Source of the DNA: Mariniphaga sp.
Lineage (GTDB): Bacteria > Bacteroidota > Bacteroidia > Bacteroidales > Prolixibacteraceae
Direction of reading: 5' to 3'
Length of the DNA: 45,509 bases
Assembly: GCA_024636975.1 (NCBI GenBank)
Contig: JAGXGA010000006.1
Location: forward strand, 1-45,509
Part shown: positions 7,813 through 17,329 of the stretch, piece after piece
Numbering within the stretch: the first letter of the stretch is position 1
Layout of the letters: each line of letters begins with the position of its first letter
Made by a program: the position numbers and the translations under genes
Notes under the pieces: model-generated
The model's database searches: none
What the model saw: the letters and a program-made list of their open reading frames with translations, nothing else
Told to the model about the DNA's origin: nothing

Positions 7813-8727
7813 ATGAAGAAGAAGATCGTAGTAATTGGCAGTTCAAATACCGATATGGTGGTGAAGGTACCCCATATTCCGGCACGCGGGGAAACCATCA
7901 TGGGTACCGATTTCATGACTATCGCCGGAGGAAAGGGAGCAAACCAGGCGGTTGCTGCTACCCGTGCCGGAGCTGATGTTACATTCATTGCCTGTGTTTC
8001 CGACGATGCATTCGGAGTACAGTCAGTGGAAAATTATCAGAACGATGGGATCGACACCTCATGCATTAAGGTTCAGCCGGGAACGCATTCGGGCATTGCA
8101 TTGATTAATGTAGCGGCTGACGGTGAAAACAGCATAGCCGTTGCGCCGGGTGCAAACGCCCATTTACTTCCGGAAGACATCCGCAGGTTTGAACATGCAT
8201 TTGAGGGAGCCCAACTGGTTTTGGCACAACTTGAAATTCCAATGGCAACAGTTGAGGCAGCAGCTGAAATTGCCCGTTCAAAAGGAATTCCATTTATTCT
8301 AAATCCTGCTCCCGGTGCTGAAATTCCGAACGGACTGCTTGAAAAAATTACCATTATTACACCCAATGAAACAGAAGCAGCAATTCTGACTTCACGGAAA
8401 AAATTCACAGAAAATGAAATCCCCTTAATGGCGGGTGAACTTTATAAAGTTGGGATAAAAACAGTTATGATTACATTGGGGAGTAAAGGAGTTTACTTAA
8501 AGACGGAGGATTTTGAAGGCATGATTCCGGGATATAAGGTGCAGGCAGTGGATACAACTGCTGCAGGTGATGTATTCAATGGGGCACTGGCCTCTGCATT
8601 GGCCGGTGGAATGGAAGTGCAAAAGGCGGTTGATTTTGCCCAAAAGGCTGCTGCCATTTCGGTTACCCGGATGGGAGCCCAGCCGTCGGCACCCACTATA
8701 AATGAAATTGATACATATAAATTCTGA
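7813..8727 (+). CDS. rbsK: Ribokinase
   Basis: A 304-residue PfkB-family kinase converting ribose plus ATP to ribose 5-phosphate in the cytoplasm. The N-terminal GSSNTDMVV and the GGKGANQAVAATRAGADV signature are typical of ribokinase rather than fructokinase or adenosine kinase. The second PfkB signature DTTAAGDVFNGALA carries catalytic base D253. TPNETEA is also conserved. It starts 6 bp after the permease stop, a tight operon. It provides the intracellular end of the pathway suggested for this locus: ribose released outside by hydrolases, imported by the permease, phosphorylated here. Other pentoses cannot be excluded. Confidence 0.93.
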   Translation: MKKKIVVIGSSNTDMVVKVPHIPARGETIMGTDFMTIAGGKGANQAVAATRAGADVTFIACVSDDAFGVQSVENYQNDGIDTSCIKVQPGTHSGIALINVAADGENSIAVAPGANAHLLPEDIRRFEHAFEGAQLVLAQLEIPMATVEAAAEIARSKGIPFILNPAPGAEIPNGLLEKITIITPNETEAAILTSRKKFTENEIPLMAGELYKVGIKTVMITLGSKGVYLKTEDFEGMIPGYKVQAVDTTAAGDVFNGALASALAGGMEVQKAVDFAQKAAAISVTRMGAQPSAPTINEIDTYKF

Positions 8728-8797
8728 CAGTATTATAACTTTAATTGAAGTTTATCTGGCAGATGATAAGAAAGGACAATGTTACATTAAAAGAAGT

Positions 8798-10819
8798 ATG
8801 AAGTTTATTGCCGGAATAGCATTTTTACTTACTGTAGGTTGGGTTACATCAGTAGCACAAAATAATGGCCAGACCGGCAGTGAGAATTTTTTCTGGAAGA
8901 TTTCTCCCGGCCAGAACGCCATCGTTTGGGATGTGACTGATGGTGGTAATCTTCCTCATGCCGATGATATTGAAATGTCGGGTGATCGGGTTTCAGCTAT
9001 TGTCAGTTATGCGGTGGATCAGAATAATTACCTGTCAATTAACAGGGATGTTATTTTTCCGCAACTGCGACGTTTTATAAGCACATCAGAACCCGAATGG
9101 CAAACATACAGGGCCTATCTCCGCAAGAATTTCGACGATGCTTTTATACCAACAATAGTATATGAAGAAGTGGTTTTACATCCCAAACTGGATTCGGTAA
9201 GGATAGATGGAAAGCTGACCTTTTTTCATTCCCCGCTTGAAGGGGTAATCATTGAACGTAGTTTTTTCCCATCTACAACCGAAAGGCAGTTGGTTGAGAA
9301 ATGGACAATTAAAAATGTTTCCGATGAAATTAAGAACCTGCATATTGGTCACAAAACATTTACGCACCAGGAGAAAGGAATGCACGGTATATATAATATC
9401 CGTATTCATTGCGATTCAAATCCTGAGGTAAATCTGAAACCAAGTGAAGAATACTCCTTTGGCATCTATTATTCGGCTCATACAAATGAGGAACCGGAAG
9501 TTTCAGAAACATATGATATGGCAGAAGCAGGCAGAGATGCCTTTCTTCAGGAAATGAAAAATAACCTGGTTTTAGAAACCCCGGAACCCATTTTAAATAC
9601 CTTATTTTATTTTTCAAAAATCAGGGCCTCCGAAAGCATTTTTGAATCGAAAATGGGTCTTGTGCATTCACCGGGAGGAGGTAATTACTATGCGGGAATC
9701 TGGGCAAACGACCAGGTCGAATACAGCGGTCCGTTTTTTCCTTACCTGGGTTATAAGAAGGGCAATACTGCAGCTTACAATGCATATATGCATTTCTTAA
9801 AGAATATTCCTGAAGATGGGGAATTCATAAAATCATCGTTCGAAATGGAAGGCGATTTGCCATGTTGCTCAAAAGACCGCGGTGATGCAGCAATGATCAG
9901 TTATGGTACCTCGCAGTTTGTACTTGCCATGGGTAATATACAGGTTGCAGAAGATTTGTGGCCGCTGATTGAGTGGAGCATTGCCTACTGCAACAGCAAA
10001 CTGAATGAGCACGGCGTAGTTATGTCGGACACCGATGAGATGGAAGGTCGCATACCTACAGGCGATGCCAACTTATCTACGTCTTCACTTTATTACGGAG
10101 GCCTTATTCAGGCAGCAAGAATAGCTGAAATGCTTGGAAAGAAACCTGTTGTTTCAAAGGACTTGAAAAAAAAAGCTGAAGCTTTGAAAAAGTCCATTGA
10201 AAAGCATTTCGGAGCAACCATTAATGGCATCGAAACATACCGGTATTATGATGGGCATACGGCTTTTCGTCATTGGATTTGTTTGCCGCTTGTGGTGGAT
10301 ATTCACACCCGGAAGGAAGGTACCCTGAAAGCACTTTTTGAAGTATTATGGACCGATCAGGGTGTGCTGGTTCAGCCGGGAGAGGAAGTTTTTTGGGACA
10401 GGGGAACCCTGTATGCATTCAGGGGGGCCTTTATAGCAGGTGCTGCTGATAAGGCTATTAGCCGGCTACTTCCTTATTCAGGTACGCGTCTTTTGGGCTC
10501 CCGTGTGCCTTATGTTGTGGAGGCATACCCTGAGCATGGGATGCGGCATCTGTCGGCTGAGAGTGCACTTTACTGCCGGGTGTTTACAGAAGGTTTACTG
10601 GGAATAGAACCAACAGGATTAAACACGTTTACAATAACTCCGCAAATACCTTCCCATTGGGATGAATTTTCCTTGTCGTCCAGCCGGATACTGAACAGGG
10701 ATTTGGATTTTATTATTTCCAGGGAAGGCAACGATATGAAAATACAAATCACCGATACCGATAAAATGGTGTGGCAGGGAGTCATGAAAAATGGAAAATC
10801 GGTGGAGATAAAGCTTTGA
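8798..10819 (+). CDS. Exported six-hairpin glycosidase-like protein
   Basis: A 673-residue secreted protein from the ATG at 8798, which opens a clear signal peptide ending near TSVAQ; the longer frame from 8702 would overlap ribokinase. Residues about 30-260 look like a beta-sandwich N-domain and about 280-600 like an (alpha/alpha)6 barrel, with runs such as YYAGIWANDQVEYSG, CCSKDRGDAAM, VVMSDTDEMEGR and FWDRGTLYAFRG rich in acidic and aromatic residues, then a small beta C-domain (TFTITPQIPSHW). This matches the six-hairpin glycosidase superfamily, but I cannot assign a GH number. It follows ribokinase and precedes the ADP-ribosylglycohydrolase, so it is probably an extracytoplasmic glycosidase feeding the same pathway. 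Confidence 0.75.
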   Translation: MKFIAGIAFLLTVGWVTSVAQNNGQTGSENFFWKISPGQNAIVWDVTDGGNLPHADDIEMSGDRVSAIVSYAVDQNNYLSINRDVIFPQLRRFISTSEPEWQTYRAYLRKNFDDAFIPTIVYEEVVLHPKLDSVRIDGKLTFFHSPLEGVIIERSFFPSTTERQLVEKWTIKNVSDEIKNLHIGHKTFTHQEKGMHGIYNIRIHCDSNPEVNLKPSEEYSFGIYYSAHTNEEPEVSETYDMAEAGRDAFLQEMKNNLVLETPEPILNTLFYFSKIRASESIFESKMGLVHSPGGGNYYAGIWANDQVEYSGPFFPYLGYKKGNTAAYNAYMHFLKNIPEDGEFIKSSFEMEGDLPCCSKDRGDAAMISYGTSQFVLAMGNIQVAEDLWPLIEWSIAYCNSKLNEHGVVMSDTDEMEGRIPTGDANLSTSSLYYGGLIQAARIAEMLGKKPVVSKDLKKKAEALKKSIEKHFGATINGIETYRYYDGHTAFRHWICLPLVVDIHTRKEGTLKALFEVLWTDQGVLVQPGEEVFWDRGTLYAFRGAFIAGAADKAISRLLPYSGTRLLGSRVPYVVEAYPEHGMRHLSAESALYCRVFTEGLLGIEPTGLNTFTITPQIPSHWDEFSLSSSRILNRDLDFIISREGNDMKIQITDTDKMVWQGVMKNGKSVEIKL

Positions 10820-10871
10820 TAAGTATGTCTATAAATAATTTTTTAGCAGCAGTAATTCAAATTTTAAAAAA

Positions 10872-12443
10872 ATGAAAGCAATTGTATTTCTTTTATTAGC
10901 TCTGGCAGCCTTTGCTGGATGTCAGATTTCTGCAGGGGAAAAAGGCAAAAAATCTTTTTCCGAAGGAGAAACAGTCAGAATTTCCAGGTCCGGACTGCAG
11001 GATAAAATCAAAGGTGGATGGGCCGGTCAGGTGATTGGCTGCACCTATGGCGGGCCAACAGAATTTCATTGGAACGGTACCATGATCGGCGATCATGTAC
11101 CCATTCCGTGGGACGAAACCCGCATGTTGTGGTATTATGAAAATTCACCTGGACTTTACGACGATGTGTACATGGATCTCACCTTTGTTGATGTATTTGA
11201 AAAATACGGACTGGATGCTCCTGATTCACTTCATGCACTGGCCTTTGCCCGGGCAGAATATCCGCTGTGGCATGCCAACCAGGCAGCACGGTACAATATC
11301 CTGAATGGCATTATGCCGCCCGAATCGGGGTATTGGAAAAACAATCCGCATGCCGATGATATCGATTTTCAGATAGAGGCTGATTTTGCAGGATTGATGG
11401 CTCCCGGCATGGTGAACTCTGCTGCTGATATTGGCTGGCGCATCGGTCATGTCATGAACTATGGCGACGGAGTGTATGGCGGAGTTTACGTGGCTGCTAT
11501 GTATGCATTGGCCTTTGTTAATGACGATATGGAGTTTGTGGTGGAGGAAGCCTTGAAAACCGTACCGCCCGAAAGTGAATTTCATCAGTGCATTGCCGAC
11601 GTAATAAAGTGGTACAGGCAAAATCCGGACGACTGGAAATCGGCATGGTTTGAAGCGCAGAAGAAATGGACTTACGATAAAGGTTGTCCGGATGGTGTTT
11701 ACCGGCCGTTTAATATCGATGCCAAAATCAATGCAGCCTACATTGTCATCGGATTGCTTTACGGCAAAGGTGACTTTGGTGCTACAGTTGACATCAGTAC
11801 CCGCTGCGGATACGATTCGGATTGCAATCCGGCCAATGCCGCCGGTATTCTGGGTGCAATGATTGGCTACAGCAATATTCCGGATTACTGGAAACAGGGA
11901 ATTGATAAAGTGGAGAATATGAATTTTCAGTATACCGATATGTCGCTAAATAAGGTATATGAGATTGGGTTTGAGCATGCATCGGAATTGATACAGCAAA
12001 ACGGCGGCAGCATGGAAGGAGATGAGGTTTTGATTAAGTACCAGGTTCCGGAAACTGTGCCGCTTGAGGTTGGATTTGAAGGGCTTTACCCTACTGTTCG
12101 CAGAAGGATTGGTGATCAGCTTTCAAAAGATAATCCGGAAATTTCATTCGAAATCGATGGAAGCGGATTTGTAGTTGGAGGTCGTGCTGCAAAGGATGAT
12201 CGCCTACCTGAAGCTATACTGGAGGTAGAGGTATATGTCGATGGACAATTGGTTGAAACAGCTAAACTTCCAACCAATTGGACAGTGCGCCGCCATGAAG
12301 TTAGCTGGAATTATGATTTGCCTGAAGGAAAACATACAATTACTCTTAAAGCAAAAAAAATCCCCGATGGTTACCGTGTTGAGGCAGGCGATTTATTGGT
12401 TTACTCTACTGTTGATCCAGGCACAAGAATTTATTTTCAGTAA
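10872..12443 (+). CDS. ADP-ribosylglycohydrolase-family lipoprotein
   Basis: A 523-residue protein with a lipoprotein signal (AAFAGC, lipidated Cys17), so it acts in the periplasm or at the cell surface, unusual for this mostly cytosolic fold. The all-helical ADP-ribosylglycohydrolase domain spans about residues 38-380: KIKGGWAGQVIGCTYG at the start, D97-D98 in YDDVYMDLTF, and a GYDSDCNPANAAGILG block whose D315 and D317 correspond to the metal-binding aspartates of the DraG/ARH family. The metal-binding acids appear to be present. Residues about 400-523 form a beta-rich C-terminal domain. Likely role: hydrolysis of N- or O-glycosidic bonds to ribose. True ADP-ribose substrates are not proven; the domain could act on other ribosides. 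Confidence 0.85.
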   Translation: MKAIVFLLLALAAFAGCQISAGEKGKKSFSEGETVRISRSGLQDKIKGGWAGQVIGCTYGGPTEFHWNGTMIGDHVPIPWDETRMLWYYENSPGLYDDVYMDLTFVDVFEKYGLDAPDSLHALAFARAEYPLWHANQAARYNILNGIMPPESGYWKNNPHADDIDFQIEADFAGLMAPGMVNSAADIGWRIGHVMNYGDGVYGGVYVAAMYALAFVNDDMEFVVEEALKTVPPESEFHQCIADVIKWYRQNPDDWKSAWFEAQKKWTYDKGCPDGVYRPFNIDAKINAAYIVIGLLYGKGDFGATVDISTRCGYDSDCNPANAAGILGAMIGYSNIPDYWKQGIDKVENMNFQYTDMSLNKVYEIGFEHASELIQQNGGSMEGDEVLIKYQVPETVPLEVGFEGLYPTVRRRIGDQLSKDNPEISFEIDGSGFVVGGRAAKDDRLPEAILEVEVYVDGQLVETAKLPTNWTVRRHEVSWNYDLPEGKHTITLKAKKIPDGYRVEAGDLLVYSTVDPGTRIYFQ

Positions 12444-12460
12444 TGTGATAAAAGGAATAT

Positions 12461-13444
12461 ATGAAAAAGATTATTTATATGCTATTGATTGTTTTGGCTG
12501 CATCGGTATGTAACGGGCAGACGAAAATAATTTTTGATACCGATTTTGGAGGCGATGCCGATGACCTGGGAGCACTGGCTATGCTGCATAATTTTCATAA
12601 CAGGGGTGAATGTGAATTGCTGGGCATTGCAAGCTGGTCGACAGAGCAGTATGTCATTCCCGCCATGGATGCAGTTAACAGGTTTTACAACAATCAAGGT
12701 ATCCCCATGGGAATACGTTCAAAAAATTCACATTTCTCCGGTGAGAACTACAACAAACCCATCGCCGATGCCCTGCCGCATAAATTGACCAACCAGGATG
12801 TCCCACTGGCACTTGATTTATACCGAAAATTATTGTCGGAAGAGGACGATAAAAGCGTGACCATTGTAACAGTGGGGCCGCTGAAAAACATCATGGATCT
12901 GATCCAATCGGAAGGCGATAGCCATTCCCCGTTAAAGGGTAATGAGCTGATTGAAAAAAAAGTGAAGCAGTTTGTGATTATGGGAGGCCATTTTCCGCAA
13001 GGTAAGAATGAATGGAATTTCAACGGTAATATGCCAGGGGTTACAAGGTTTGTACTGGAAAATCTTACAGTACCAGTTGTTTTTTCAGGGTTTGAAGTTG
13101 GTGTGGCCATCCAGTCAGGGGCTGTTTTTGAGAATCTTGATAAGTCGCATCCGCTTTATGTGGGGTTTAAACATTTCAGCCAAAATGCATCATGGATGAA
13201 GGACCGGTATAAAGGAAAAATCCTTAATAACTCCACCTACGATCAGACTGCCGTATTATATGCTGTGAGAGGTGGTGAAGGTAAATACTGGGATATTGTT
13301 GATAACGGGTATTGTGTGGCAGAAGAAAACGGCGACAATTATTGGGTTGAGGGCGATAAATTCAATCATGCATACCTGGTGTTGAAAAAGAAACCTGGAG
13401 AAATGGTACAGTTAATTGAGGGCATGATGCTGAATGAGTTTTAA
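12461..13444 (+). CDS. Exported nucleoside hydrolase (IUNH family), copy A
   Basis: A 327-residue inosine-uridine-preferring nucleoside hydrolase homologue with a signal peptide ending near NGQ. The calcium/ribose-binding motif is FDTDFGGDADDLGALAML, with D26, D28, D34 and D35. VTVGPLKNIMDLI and the FVIMGGHFPQGKNEWNFNGN block (equivalent to the metal-binding loop and nucleoside-binding Asn of the family) are present. It is exported, unlike cytosolic RihA/B/C. Its motif resembles the C-terminal half of the GH5 fusion (21398-23398) more than copy B (18936), which suggests a distinct subfamily. Likely activity: release of ribose from nucleosides or another riboside outside the cytoplasm. Gap to the ADP-ribosylglycohydrolase is 17 bp. 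Confidence 0.9.
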   Translation: MKKIIYMLLIVLAASVCNGQTKIIFDTDFGGDADDLGALAMLHNFHNRGECELLGIASWSTEQYVIPAMDAVNRFYNNQGIPMGIRSKNSHFSGENYNKPIADALPHKLTNQDVPLALDLYRKLLSEEDDKSVTIVTVGPLKNIMDLIQSEGDSHSPLKGNELIEKKVKQFVIMGGHFPQGKNEWNFNGNMPGVTRFVLENLTVPVVFSGFEVGVAIQSGAVFENLDKSHPLYVGFKHFSQNASWMKDRYKGKILNNSTYDQTAVLYAVRGGEGKYWDIVDNGYCVAEENGDNYWVEGDKFNHAYLVLKKKPGEMVQLIEGMMLNEF

Positions 13445-13566
13445 AATGAAAAGTGCAAAGCAAAAATTGGTTGCTATTGTATGTCAGGGCATTGAACCAA
13501 AGGTATTTATTGTAATTTCAGTAATATGTATTAAGAGAACTTTAACGTCGATTTAAAACTTTAAAA

Positions 13567-14901
13567 ATGGAATATAAAAGCAGAAGAACATTTCTGAAAA
13601 ATTCAGCAATTGCAATGGCCGGGTCAGGAGTTTACACATCAATTCCCAAAAGCCTGTTTGCATCTACACAACCTTCTGATCGCATCAATATTGGAGTAAT
13701 AGGTGTAAACTGGTGGGGCACTGAAAATATGCAGCACCTGCTGAGGGCAGATTCCGCGGCGCATTGTGTTGCCATGTGCGATGTGGATCAGGTTCGGCTG
13801 AAGGAGCAGGCTGCTGTGCTAAAAGATGAATTTCCGGATAGGACAGGCAGCATAAAGTTTTATGACGATTTTCGCAAACTTCTCGGTGATAAGAATATCG
13901 ACGGAGTTATTATTGCAACTCCCGACCACTGGCACACTTATATGTTTGCGGAAGCATGTAAGGCCGGAAAGGCAATATATGTTGAGAAACCAACCGGACA
14001 CAGCATTGCGGAGTGCAGGATAATGGTGGATTTGCAACGAAAATACCAGAATGTGGTAACTACGGGGTTGTGGCAAGTTAGTCTTGGGTATTTTGTTGAT
14101 GCATTCAATATATTAAAAACAGGTGTGCTGGGCGACGTTTATAAAGTGCATTGCTGGATTCCAACCAACACCGATCCGGTGATTTATGACCCTGCTCCAC
14201 AACCGGTCCCCGAAACACTGGATTACGAAATGTGGATTGGTCCCGCACCATTCAGGCCATACAACAGCAACCGCCTTCACAGACAATGGAGGAACTATTG
14301 GGACTTTGGCGGAGGACAACAGACCGACTGGGTGCACTACCTGGACTCTGCATTCGACGGACTACTTGCATTAGGATTTCCGAGAACTTATCCTAAAACA
14401 GTGTTCTCTGCCGGTTACAGGCATCCGGAAACGATGACAGAAACACCAAGGGTGCAAACTTCTGTATTTCAATTCGACAAGTATCATGTTGTATGGGAAC
14501 AACAGGCTGCCAGTTTGTATAACCGGGTGGATGGTGTTGCATGGATCGGGAGTAAGGGGACATTGGTATGCAACCGCACAGGATATGAAATCATTCCCAG
14601 GAACGGCAACGATGGAAAACCCCTTATTGAGGCTAAAAAAGTGGATGGCCCTTATGGGAACCAGCACAGTCATATGATCAACTGGGCAAAATGTATTCGT
14701 GAAAAAAATCAAAAGACAAACGGCACAATTGAAAAAGGAAGCTATGCAACAGAAGTCGCATGGATAGCTAATATTTCACACAGGTTGGGCGGTGAAAGTC
14801 TCGAATACCTGCCCGAAGAGATGAAGTTCAGGAATAACCCTGAAGCGGATGCTTACATTCATCCCAACTACCAGAACGGATGGAAGTTCCCGGAATTATG
14901 A
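13567..14901 (+). CDS. Tat-exported Gfo/Idh/MocA oxidoreductase
   Basis: A 444-residue NAD(P)-dependent sugar oxidoreductase-like protein. A twin-arginine signal (SRRTFLKNSAIAMAG) precedes a Rossmann domain starting INIGVIGVNWWG, with VIIATPDHWH and the catalytic-lysine motif EKPTGHS near residue 140. The C-terminal part (DFGGGQQTDWVHYLDSAF, GYRHPETMTETP) matches the large exported Bacteroidota branch. Some relatives carry a tightly bound cofactor and act on glycosides by oxidation-elimination; whether this one does is unknown. A 122-bp gap separates it from the nucleoside hydrolase, so a new transcript could start here, though I see no clear promoter. Confidence 0.9.
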   Translation: MEYKSRRTFLKNSAIAMAGSGVYTSIPKSLFASTQPSDRINIGVIGVNWWGTENMQHLLRADSAAHCVAMCDVDQVRLKEQAAVLKDEFPDRTGSIKFYDDFRKLLGDKNIDGVIIATPDHWHTYMFAEACKAGKAIYVEKPTGHSIAECRIMVDLQRKYQNVVTTGLWQVSLGYFVDAFNILKTGVLGDVYKVHCWIPTNTDPVIYDPAPQPVPETLDYEMWIGPAPFRPYNSNRLHRQWRNYWDFGGGQQTDWVHYLDSAFDGLLALGFPRTYPKTVFSAGYRHPETMTETPRVQTSVFQFDKYHVVWEQQAASLYNRVDGVAWIGSKGTLVCNRTGYEIIPRNGNDGKPLIEAKKVDGPYGNQHSHMINWAKCIREKNQKTNGTIEKGSYATEVAWIANISHRLGGESLEYLPEEMKFRNNPEADAYIHPNYQNGWKFPEL

Positions 14902-14947
14902 GATGCAATATCAATGGAGGTAGTACGGCAAACATAGAATTGATTTT

Positions 14948-15841
14948 ATGAATACATTAAGAGAAAATATATTGTTCTTATGTTTTATGGTATTTGCTAC
15001 AAACATTTTTGCTGCTGCCGGCGATACCGCTACCATCGAGAAAAGACTTGCTATGAGGGATGATGTGGAATTCTTCGGAGGATTTGAACAAGGATACAAT
15101 GATGCATCATGGAAAAGCCGTTGGGGCATTCCATGGATGGAACGTGCAACGGAGAATGAAGTGGTGGGCAACGGCTTTAAAGGCGGAAAATCCCTTCGTG
15201 TTAAATATCCCAAAGGTGGGGTAGGGCCCTCTGAAACGGGTGGCCAATTTCCAATTGTTTTCCGAAATATGGATGGCATTCAGGAAGGTCTGTACCATGA
15301 GTTGTACCTCCGGTATTACCTGAAATTTGAAGAAGGTTTTGATTTTAACCGCGGCGGAAAGCTTCCGGGCCTTATGGGAGGGGGTGATTCGTGGGGACGC
15401 TCTGGTGGGCATCAGCCCGATGGTACAAATGGCTGGACCTTAAGGTTTATGTGGCGAAGTGAAGGTAGGCTGGTGGTATATGCCTATGTTCCAAAAAGCG
15501 GAAACGGCAAATGGGGAAACGATAAATGGGGACAGGATATCGCTTGTGATTTCAAGGCTGAGCAAGGCAAATGGCATTGCATCGAGCAATATGTGAATGT
15601 CGGTACCCCTGGGAATGATGATGGAATTTTAAAGGTTTGGATTGATGGGAAAGAAAGGCTGAACATTACAGATATGCGCTTCTGGAATGTAGAAAATGAT
15701 TATGGCCCCGTGGGAGGCATATGTTTTTCTACCTTCCATGGTGGAAATACTGCCGATTGGGCTCCGCGGATTGATTCGTATGCACAGTTTGACGGTTTTG
15801 TGACAGCTAAAAAGAGGGTAGGGGAGTTCTGTGTCGAATAG
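14948..15841 (+). CDS. Secreted polysaccharide lyase-like protein (PL14-type)
   Basis: A 297-residue protein with a signal peptide ending near FAAAG and one beta-jelly-roll domain. The pattern YLRYYLKFEEGFDFNRGGKLPGLMGG, the Trp-rich WTLRFMWRSEGRLVVYAYVP, GKWHCIEQYVNVGTPG and a C-terminal PVGGICFSTFHGGNTADW followed by a Tyr/Asp strand (SYAQFDGF) fits the polysaccharide lyase 14-like (alginate/glucuronan lyase-like) jelly-roll family. The role would be eliminative cleavage of a uronic-acid-containing polymer outside the cell. The exact substrate is not predictable, and some jelly-roll members are non-catalytic binders. It lies 46 bp after the Gfo/Idh gene and is followed by a broken glycosidase gene. 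Confidence 0.75.
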   Translation: MNTLRENILFLCFMVFATNIFAAAGDTATIEKRLAMRDDVEFFGGFEQGYNDASWKSRWGIPWMERATENEVVGNGFKGGKSLRVKYPKGGVGPSETGGQFPIVFRNMDGIQEGLYHELYLRYYLKFEEGFDFNRGGKLPGLMGGGDSWGRSGGHQPDGTNGWTLRFMWRSEGRLVVYAYVPKSGNGKWGNDKWGQDIACDFKAEQGKWHCIEQYVNVGTPGNDDGILKVWIDGKERLNITDMRFWNVENDYGPVGGICFSTFHGGNTADWAPRIDSYAQFDGFVTAKKRVGEFCVE

Positions 15842-15866
15842 AATTTTCATCGGTTGAAATAAAATA

Positions 15867-17307
15867 ATGATTATGAGAAATGTATTACTGGTTTTATTGA
15901 TTTCCCTTTTGGGGATGTCTTGCCAAAACACCAAACAAATACCAGGAACGGAATCAAGTCCTGTCTCTGTTTCTGACGAAAACCCTTATTACTGGCAGTA
16001 TAACGGCAAAACAGTTTTACTGCTTGGTGGAACCTGGCAGGATAATTTATTTAATCACCCTGCAGGCTTGGCTGAACATCTTGATTTGCTGAAATCGGCA
16101 GGTGGAAATTATGTGCGAAATACAATGAGCCACCGAAATGAAGGGAATGTTTTTGCCTTTAAACGGGAAGAAGATGGTCGTTTTAACCTGAATCAATTTA
16201 ATGAGGAATACTGGCAACGGCTAAAGAACTTTCTGGATTTATGTTACGAACGCGATATCATTGTACAGATAGAAATCTGGGATCCGTGGGATCATTATGA
16301 AGATCATCAATCGTATGGTGGCTGGTCGCACCATCCTTTTAATCCTGCGAACAATGTAAACTATACAGCAGAGGAGTCGGGTTTGCCAACAAAAATTGAT
16401 TACGCACCACGTGGTGAGCCAACCGAACATCCGTTTTTTCGTACAGTACCTGCATTGGCAAATAATAAAACCATCCTTGAAAATCAGTGTTCATTCGTGG
16501 ATAAACTACTGGCAATAACTTTGGAGCATCCAAATGTACTTTATTGCGTAAACAACGAAAGTGGCGAGCAAATTGAGTGGAGCGATTACTGGGCCGATTA
16601 TGTAAATAAGACAGCTGAGAAAATTGGTGTAAAGGCAAATATAACAGAAATGCGACGTAATGAAGATGTTCGTGCGCAGGATCACCATCGGGTGTATAAT
16701 CATCCCGATCGTTATACTTATCTTGAATAATGCATGGTCGGGCCTTGGCCAAAAACACTATGATAATATTATGTATGTACGTGATCTGATTTCAGATAAT
16801 CCGCGCCCTATAAATAACATCAAGAATTATGGTGCAGTCAGGCACGGAGAAGATGAATCTGTAGCCCGATTTTGCCGCATTGTTTTTGCCGGATGTGCCA
16901 GTTCCCGTTTTCACCGGCCACATCCTCTGGAAGATCCAACCCAACATGAAGCAGCATCGGAATTCGGCCTTGGGCTAAGCCCTCTCGCTCAAAGGGTAAT
17001 TCAATCCTTACGTTGGGTGGTCGGGGAAATAGATATTGCTTCATCCTATCCTCAAAACGATCTTCTTTCCGAAAGGCAGGAGAATGAAGCTTATGTACTG
17101 GCTGATTCAGAGCAACAGTATGCAGTATATTTCCCAAAAGGTGGTGAAGTTGTTTTACATTTAAACAAAACCAATAATAAATGGGAGGTTGTTTGGCTTA
17201 ATGTTATAACAGGGGACAAAATTGAAACGGTTGCAGAAGCTGGCAATAAAACTCTTTTGCTCAGAACACCGGAAATAGGGCATTGGGTTGCTGTAATAAA
17301 ACCATAA
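15867..17307 (+). pseudogene. Frameshifted DUF4038-type glycosidase lipoprotein
   Basis: One gene split by a +1 frameshift (or 2-nt loss) near 16715-16730. The first part (lipoprotein signal ending GMSC) encodes a cellulase-superfamily TIM barrel: GGNYVRNTMSHRNEGN, VQIEIWDPWDHYEDH, HPNVLYCVNNESGEQ, and stops at TYLE. The second frame resumes at once with NNAWSGLGQKHYDNI and ends in a beta domain (AVYFPKGGEVVLHL to HWVAVIKP) matching the PF12904-type C-terminal module. DUF4038 plus this module is the architecture of GH140 (apiosidase)-like enzymes. The total span, 1441 nt, is three times 480 plus one base, consistent with one extra nucleotide. No obvious slippery heptamer is seen, so mutation or sequencing error is likelier than programmed frameshifting. 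Confidence 0.85.
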
Positions 17308-17329
17308 CAGTTATAAACAGAAGGGAACT

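Noticed and set aside
8702-8797. Upstream start of the six-hairpin glycosidase overlapping ribokinase.
   Set aside because: The ATG at 8798 begins a clean signal peptide; the upstream 32 residues are not signal-like and overlap the previous gene.
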